NCBI GenBank assembly: GCA_002308815.1 | Contig: DBVX01000074.1 | Span: 13,416-23,719, forward strand | Reading direction: 5' to 3' | Origin: Bacteroidales bacterium UBA1253 | Lineage (GTDB): Bacteria > Bacteroidota > Bacteroidia > Bacteroidales > Paludibacteraceae | Length of the DNA stretch: 10,304 nt | In this document: one piece after another, positions 6,928-10,304 of the stretch | How positions within the stretch are numbered: the stretch's first letter is position 1 | Layout: every line of letters starts with the position of its first letter | Position numbers and translations under genes: made by a program | The notes under the pieces: model-generated | The model's input: only the letters and a program-made list of their open reading frames with translations | What the model was told of the DNA's origin: nothing | The model's database searches: none

Positions 6928-8211
6928 TTAATCGTATTTCGTTATGAGGAAAGCACTGCCCACCTGGGCTTCGCCCTTATATTCAATACGGAGACCTTTC
7001 AGCGTGATTCTCATGCCTTTCTCCAGTCCCATTTCTTTGGTGAACTTACCGCCTTTCTCGGGAGCGATACCAAATACATAGACGGAACCTGTCTCATCCT
7101 GAAGCATAAAGTCGCCGTACTTTTCCAGATCGAATTTCTGGTTCTCTCCGAGACCCTCATCGGTGATGACACCGGTGAGTTCGTACCAGTTGTAATTGGA
7201 TGTCTCGGCGGCGAGGAAATCGGCTATCGAGACGCTACCCATTTCCTGCTCGGCGGGTTCCACCACTTCCTTACCGTCCAGATAGGCGGCGGTAACGTTT
7301 TTAACAGCCGCTGTAGCGAAATAGTTCTCCAGCGTGCCATAGAGCGTCACCTTCATTTTGAGGTTGTCAGGATTGGCGGAGAGGTTGAGTGCATCGCGGA
7401 TGAAGCCCTTGGGCAACTGTACGGGAATAACGTTCGCCACATCGGAAACTTCTGCATCATCGGCGATAATGAGATTCGTCTCTACAGCGGCCGCCTCAAA
7501 TTTCGCTCCATCAGCAAGCTTCTGACCTTCCACTGCACCAACTATATATCCTTCCACCCAGAACGGACCTTTCTGCGTGTTGTTCAGTTTCTGAACATCT
7601 GCTACTGTAAAGGGTTTCTCCAACGAGCCGTCGTTGTCCAGATCGGTATCGGGATCCGGATCGGGGTCTGGGTCAGGATTGCCGCCATCTTTGATCTTGG
7701 GATTGGAGGAGGAGTAGATATACGCGGCACTCCCGCCAACGGTCTCATACGTGCCGTTGTAGTTTTTCAGTTCGCCAAATACCACCACATAGTCGCCTAC
7801 AGCCACCTGATCGGCACTGACAAGATCCTGTCCGTTCAAGCCTTTCACTTGATACGCCAGAAAATCATCGGTGTCACCGATATTGTCCACCATATAGAAC
7901 AGTGCGTTGTGCCAATCACCTTCCACACCGGATTCGTGCTTGCTGTGCAGTTTCTTCACCCAGCCTTTCACGTAGTACTTCGTGCCGGTCGTTTCGCCGC
8001 TTTGCAGTTTGGCGCAGATCTCTCTCGCTTGCGCTACAGTGATAGCCTCTGCGGGTATGTCCACTCCTTCGGGAATCTGCACTGTGGCGGGAGTGTCCTT
8101 CTGTTCCTCGGTCTGTTGTCCGGGACCGGATGGAGCGTCCTTTTCGTTGCACGCCATCATACCGAGCATGGCTACGCTCAGCAGGGCAATCAAAAGTTTG
8201 TTCACTTTCAT
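6928..8211 (-). CDS. Secreted lipoprotein with three OB-fold-like units, including a DUF6359-like domain
   Basis: The 427-residue protein starts with MKVNKLLIALLSVAMLGMMA and the lipid-attachment Cys21. The charged residues after it (NEKD) suggest export to the outer membrane or cell surface, as in other Bacteroidota. Unit 1 (about 57-167) contains YYVKGWVKKL and VGDYVVVFGELKNYNGTYE. A linker of alternating Asp and Pro (about 178-195, ending DTDLDNDG) follows. Unit 2 (about 199-312) has PFTVADVQKLN, then PFWVEGYIVGAV, the pattern of DUF6359. Unit 3 (about 325-426) has YELTGVIT, FMLQDETGSVYVFGI and KGMRITLKGLR. All three share the OB-fold pattern of a strand with GxV or GxI, a mid 'D-tG' segment and a closing 'vGd-v-v-G' strand. 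Ligand unknown. An upstream ATG at 8265 is rejected because it would bury the signal peptide. The gene has its own promoter (8320-8349) and terminator (6833-6870), so it is monocistronic. Confidence 0.9.
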   Translation of the reverse strand: MKVNKLLIALLSVAMLGMMACNEKDAPSGPGQQTEEQKDTPATVQIPEGVDIPAEAITVAQAREICAKLQSGETTGTKYYVKGWVKKLHSKHESGVEGDWHNALFYMVDNIGDTDDFLAYQVKGLNGQDLVSADQVAVGDYVVVFGELKNYNGTYETVGGSAAYIYSSSNPKIKDGGNPDPDPDPDPDTDLDNDGSLEKPFTVADVQKLNNTQKGPFWVEGYIVGAVEGQKLADGAKFEAAAVETNLIIADDAEVSDVANVIPVQLPKGFIRDALNLSANPDNLKMKVTLYGTLENYFATAAVKNVTAAYLDGKEVVEPAEQEMGSVSIADFLAAETSNYNWYELTGVITDEGLGENQKFDLEKYGDFMLQDETGSVYVFGIAPEKGGKFTKEMGLEKGMRITLKGLRIEYKGEAQVGSAFLITKYD

Positions 8212-8319
8212 AAGATAAATAAATTTAGGGTTAAACTGATTTTTAACGGTCATTCTGCCCGGCATCAGGCAAGCCGCCTGCGTTTCCGTACAGAGTTACG
8301 AAAAGTATCAAAATCAGCG
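8212..8319 (-). promoter_or_regulatory. Leader of the lipoprotein gene
   Basis: About 100 bases lie between the predicted transcription start (near 8313) and the ATG at 8211. A small hairpin CAGGC/GCCTG (8266-8270 with 8276-8280) is the only visible structure. The last 20 bases before the ATG are AT-rich without a Shine-Dalgarno sequence, the usual situation in Bacteroidota. I see no known riboswitch. Confidence 0.4.
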
Positions 8320-8349
8320 CAAAGGTACAATAATTTTCCCATAACCAAA
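8320..8349 (-). promoter_or_regulatory. Promoter of the lipoprotein gene
   Basis: On the minus strand, TTTG (8349-8346) and TACCTTTG (8327-8320) are separated by 18 bases, one short of the usual 19-21. The -7 box is a full match to TAnnTTTG. It stands back to back with the tRNA promoter, with 37 bases between the two -33 boxes. Confidence 0.65.
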
Positions 8350-8386
8350 CGGATGAACATTTTTTATTCATTTTTCTGCGAATAAA

Positions 8387-8419
8387 TTTGGCGCATATCG
8401 GTAAGTTGCCGTACTTTTG
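8387..8419 (+). promoter_or_regulatory. Promoter of tRNA-Ala
   Basis: TTTG (8387-8390), a 21-base spacer and TACTTTTG (8412-8419) match the Bacteroidota consensus. The predicted start near 8426 is only a few bases before the mature 5' end at 8431, so the tRNA has its own short primary transcript. Confidence 0.8.
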
Positions 8420-8430
8420 CGGCGTTTTAC

Positions 8431-8503
8431 GGGGTATTAGCTCATCTGGTAGAGCGTAACGTTCGCAATGTTAAGGTAAGGGGTTCGAGTCCCCTATACT
8501 CCA
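8431..8503 (+). tRNA. tRNA-Ala (anticodon CGC)
   Basis: The 73-base cloverleaf folds fully. The acceptor is GGGGTAT (8431-8437) with ATACTCC (8496-8502), the D stem GCTC/GAGC, the anticodon stem TAACG/TGTTA around loop TTCGCAA (8462-8468), a 5-base variable loop and the T arm AGGGG-TTCGAGT-CCCCT. The anticodon CGC (8464-8466) reads GCG alanine codons. The third acceptor pair is G-U, the main identity element for alanyl-tRNA synthetase, and the discriminator base is A, which supports the assignment independently. The 3' CCA is not encoded (ACCG follows) and must be added by the nucleotidyltransferase, as is common in this phylum. It stands alone, with its own promoter and terminator. Confidence 0.96.
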
Positions 8504-8515
8504 CCGACTGTCAGG

Positions 8516-8542
8516 AAAGGAAGCGCGTACCGTTTCCTTTTT
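8516..8542 (+). terminator. Terminator of tRNA-Ala
   Basis: AAAGGAAGCG (8516-8525) pairs with CGTTTCCTTT (8531-8540) with one G-T wobble and a loop of CGTAC; two further T bases follow, giving a five-T run at 8538-8542. It begins 13 bases after the tRNA. Confidence 0.75.
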
Positions 8543-8861
8543 CTATGTGATTACGGTTCTCTTTCGTGCCATTAAATTAGTTGAGCCGAAGTGGTGTTTA
8601 TCAGGAAAGGTTGTCAATGCCGAAATCTATCAGTCGCGTTCGCCAAATTTGCGATTTTTTTCCAAAAGGCGCTGCCGGATAGTCTCTGACCCAACGGACA
8701 TAAAGAAGAAAACCGGCTGACAGCCGGGGCAAAGGAAGAATGAACCCAGCCTGACATCATCGGTCAGGCTGGGTTCGTAATTTTGAGCATTGTCGGTACT
8801 TGTGCTGTATGCCGAGAGCGGCTACAGGTTCGTGCCTTGTGCGGGGAGGTTCTGATGGTTG
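8543..8861. other. Gene-free stretch with hairpins
   Basis: I find no coding sequence here. A short hairpin TCGC/GCGA (8640-8643 with 8651-8654) followed by seven T is terminator-like. A 6-bp hairpin CCGGCT/AGCCGG (8713-8718 with 8722-8727) and the strong hairpin at 8742-8776 follow. The rest shows no pattern I recognise. Confidence 0.5.
8742..8776 (-). terminator. Perfect 14-bp hairpin, terminator-like
   Basis: GAACCCAGCCTGAC (8742-8755) is perfectly complementary to GTCAGGCTGGGTTC (8763-8776), with a 7-base loop. On the minus strand the stem is followed by ATTCTTCCTTTGCC; on the plus strand by GTAATTTTG. It lies about 85 bases past the stop of the orphan tail at 8862 and may be the original terminator of that lost gene. 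Confidence 0.6.
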
Positions 8862-8942
8862 TTACCTCAATTCCGCGCCTTGGGCGGTATAGACTTTGCC
8901 GTTGCGGCGGATGTAGAGGATGCCGTTGTGGATGAACGTTCG
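8862..8942 (-). pseudogene. Orphan C-terminal tail of a secreted Bacteroidales protein
   Basis: On the minus strand, the frame ending at the TAA 8864-8862 reads RTFIHNGILYIRRNGKVYTA followed by QGAELR. This closely follows the short C-terminal tail on many secreted Bacteroidales proteins (pattern: K-hydrophobic-NG-LYI-R-GK-Y---G-E-), which probably acts as an attachment or sorting region. The frame is closed by a stop at 8969-8967, and only about 26 residues are recognisable, so the body of the protein has been lost. No start codon or promoter belongs to it. The assignment rests on the tail pattern alone. Confidence 0.55.
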
Positions 8943-8989
8943 GCACAATGGACATACGATAGCGGATTACAGGTTTGAAGGCGGTTTGA

Positions 8990-9027
8990 CAAAATGTCAG
9001 TTCCGGCGGCATTCCGCTGACATTTTG
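8990..9027 (-). terminator. Hairpin downstream of nrnA, probable terminator
   Basis: CAAAATGTCAG (8990-9000) pairs perfectly with CTGACATTTTG (9017-9027) around a 16-base GC-rich loop. The AAAA and TTTT tracts in the stem fit a bidirectional terminator. It lies 52 bases past the nrnA stop. A shorter hairpin TGTGTC/GACACA (9038-9043 with 9052-9057) lies between them. Confidence 0.55.
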
Positions 9028-9078
9028 CCATCTCCGATGTGTCGGGATACGGACACACCAAAACAGCGCGATTGCTTT

Positions 9079-10185
9079 CTATTCTTTCAGAAAGAACTTG
9101 AAATAATTTTGGTTGAACAGTTCAACAGCCTGTTCGACAGGACCGTAGTACTCGCCGCCGGAGGCGTTCTTGTGTCCGCCGCCGTGGAAGACCTGATGGC
9201 AGAACTCATTGACGGGACGGTCGCCCTGCGAACGCATCGATATCTTCACTTTTATCTTGCTGCCACCCGCCAGCGGCACCTCGGCGGGCATCACCTTGTC
9301 CTCACGCATAAAGCAGGAGTAATGGATATCCTTGACCTGCAGCGGCATATTGACTATGCCCTCCGCATCGCCCGAACGGAAATTGAACCTGTACAGTTCC
9401 TTGCGCTTCAGGTAAATCAGCGCGGCTTGGTACTCCGGGATGACGACCATCTTCTGGTACAGGCAGTAGCCGACAAGACGCATACGGTCCGCCGTATAGG
9501 CGTTGAACACGCTGTTATAGACGGCATCCTTGTCCACGCCCAGACGCACCAGTTCGCTGACAATCTCATACATGTCCGCGCGGTTGCTGTTGAACGAGAA
9601 GTTGCCCGTGTCGGTCATCATACCCGTGCAAAGACAGGTCGCCGACAGGATATTCAGCGGACATCCGAACAGCGGGTAGTCCGGCATCCCTGCCAAATCC
9701 TTTATCAGCCGGAAGACCAGTTCGCACGAGGAGGGCGATTCGGGATATGAGAACACGACATCGGCAAATGCGGCAGGATGCAGGTGATGGTCAATCAACA
9801 GGCACGGTGTCCGGTTCGTCTGCAAAACCTCTGTCAGCCATTCGCCCAGCGCGCCGATACGCTTCGGCTCATTGAAGTCCGTGCAGACAACCGTATCCGC
9901 CTCCGCGAGCAGCTGTTTCGCCTTGTCCGCATCCTTCTCATAAACCACCACCCTGTCCGCTCCGGGCATCCACGACAGGAAATCCGGAAACGGGTTCGGT
10001 ACAATCACCGTGCACCGTCCCTCTCCTTGAACGGTTGGCAGGCTCTCCAGCCAGTGCATCAGTCCCAGCGAGGATCCCATGGCATCGCCGTCGGGGGACA
10101 TGTGGGTGAGGATGACTAATTTGCGGGCGTTACTCAGAATCCTTGCCGCCTCGCGGACTTGTTCAACAGGGAAAAGTGATGTCAT
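9079..10185 (-). CDS. nrnA: DHH-family phosphoesterase (NrnA-type nanoRNase / pAp phosphatase)
   Basis: This cytoplasmic metal-dependent phosphoesterase is expected to degrade short RNA oligonucleotides left by mRNA decay and to dephosphorylate 3'-phosphoadenosine 5'-phosphate. It has 368 residues, slightly longer than usual for NrnA. The DHH motifs are complete: H28, D32 and D34 in THMSPDGDAMGSS; D103 in VVCTDFNEP; D132-H133-H134 in LLIDHHLHP; and D192 in GMMTDTGNFSF. The C-terminal DHHA1 domain has the substrate-binding FHGGGHKNASGG (GGGH at 335-338). All metal ligands are therefore present. The ATG at 10185 lies inside the ATGA overlap with the upstream gene's stop, which supports this start and suggests translational coupling. 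No separate promoter is visible, so transcription probably comes from upstream. A related DHH exopolyphosphatase is possible but less likely given this length and domain layout. Confidence 0.93.
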   Translation of the reverse strand: MTSLFPVEQVREAARILSNARKLVILTHMSPDGDAMGSSLGLMHWLESLPTVQGEGRCTVIVPNPFPDFLSWMPGADRVVVYEKDADKAKQLLAEADTVVCTDFNEPKRIGALGEWLTEVLQTNRTPCLLIDHHLHPAAFADVVFSYPESPSSCELVFRLIKDLAGMPDYPLFGCPLNILSATCLCTGMMTDTGNFSFNSNRADMYEIVSELVRLGVDKDAVYNSVFNAYTADRMRLVGYCLYQKMVVIPEYQAALIYLKRKELYRFNFRSGDAEGIVNMPLQVKDIHYSCFMREDKVMPAEVPLAGGSKIKVKISMRSQGDRPVNEFCHQVFHGGGHKNASGGEYYGPVEQAVELFNQNYFKFFLKE

Positions 10186-10304
10186 AAACGGTGTTGGGAA
10201 ATATGTTGTTCTATGAATTGTCTGCCTTGCTCCTTTTTCTTCGCCAGCAACCTGCGGTCGGTTTCCATCCTCACCCGAATCCTTTGTTTCCGTATGGCTT
10301 GTTT
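10182..10304 (-). CDS. C-terminal end of an unidentified gene upstream of nrnA (partial)
   Basis: On the minus strand a frame is open from the window edge for 40 codons and ends with TGA at 10184-10182. The visible text is strongly basic (KQAIRKQRIRVRMETDRRLL, then AKKKEQGRQFIEQHISQHRL) with no motif I recognise. It may be a helical tail. The stop overlaps the nrnA ATG as ATGA, the classic arrangement of two co-translated genes, which is the main evidence that this frame is real. Function cannot be judged from this fragment. Confidence 0.6.
   Translation of the reverse strand, partial: KQAIRKQRIRVRMETDRRLLAKKKEQGRQFIEQHISQHRL

Noticed and set aside
6889..8385. Long open frame (498 codons) on the plus strand opposite the lipoprotein gene
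   Set aside because: The minus-strand frame has a signal peptide, lipobox, domain text, promoter and terminator. The plus-strand text has none and covers both hairpin and promoter sequence.
8920..9750. Plus-strand frame of 276 codons opposite nrnA
   Set aside because: The minus strand has the full DHH/DHHA1 motif set. The plus-strand frame also runs through the hairpin at 8990-9027 and has no recognisable motif.

Overview
The window is chromosomal DNA of a Bacteroidota bacterium, most likely order Bacteroidales. The main evidence is the promoter type: four clear copies of the family-specific signal (TTTG or TTG about 33 bases and TAnnTTTG about 7 bases before transcription) lie where genes begin. 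AT-rich leaders without Shine-Dalgarno sequences agree with this. So do the protein families: a FISUMP (Fibrobacter succinogenes major paralogous) domain, a caspase-like secreted protein, a DUF1703-type AAA-ATPase/nuclease and a lipoprotein with a DUF6359-like domain. I cannot place it below order.

Layout. Positions 1-1368 (minus) hold a two-gene lipid-transport operon, mlaE (permease) then mlaF (ATPase, cut by the window edge). A divergent promoter pair at 1391-1469 separates it from thrS (1500-3479, plus), a complete threonyl-tRNA synthetase. The next 3 kb (3485-6592) looks like a decaying accessory region. It holds the start of a secreted caspase-like protein joined out of frame to a nearly complete FISUMP domain, an AT-rich heptamer repeat, a DUF1703-type AAA-ATPase/nuclease gene broken by one missing base, and a small lipocalin-like fragment. 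Hairpins at 6677-6708 and 6833-6870 close this part. A minus-strand gene (6928-8211) encodes a secreted lipoprotein of three OB-fold-like units. Back to back with it is a stand-alone tRNA-Ala(CGC) (8431-8503) with its own promoter and terminator. A gene-poor stretch (8541-9078) carries hairpins and the orphan C-terminal tail of a secreted protein. Last comes nrnA (9079-10185, minus), a DHH-family nanoRNase/pAp phosphatase that overlaps the end of an unidentified upstream gene by four bases.

How it fits together. mlaEF serves outer-membrane lipid balance; thrS, tRNA-Ala and nrnA are housekeeping genes for translation and RNA turnover. The accessory material between them shows several independent signs of decay or insertion: a chimeric junction, a frameshift, an altered nuclease residue, an in-frame 30-bp duplication and orphan tails. 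I see no convincing new multi-gene system. The most distinctive items are the caspase/FISUMP junction and the altered, repeat-bearing nuclease gene.
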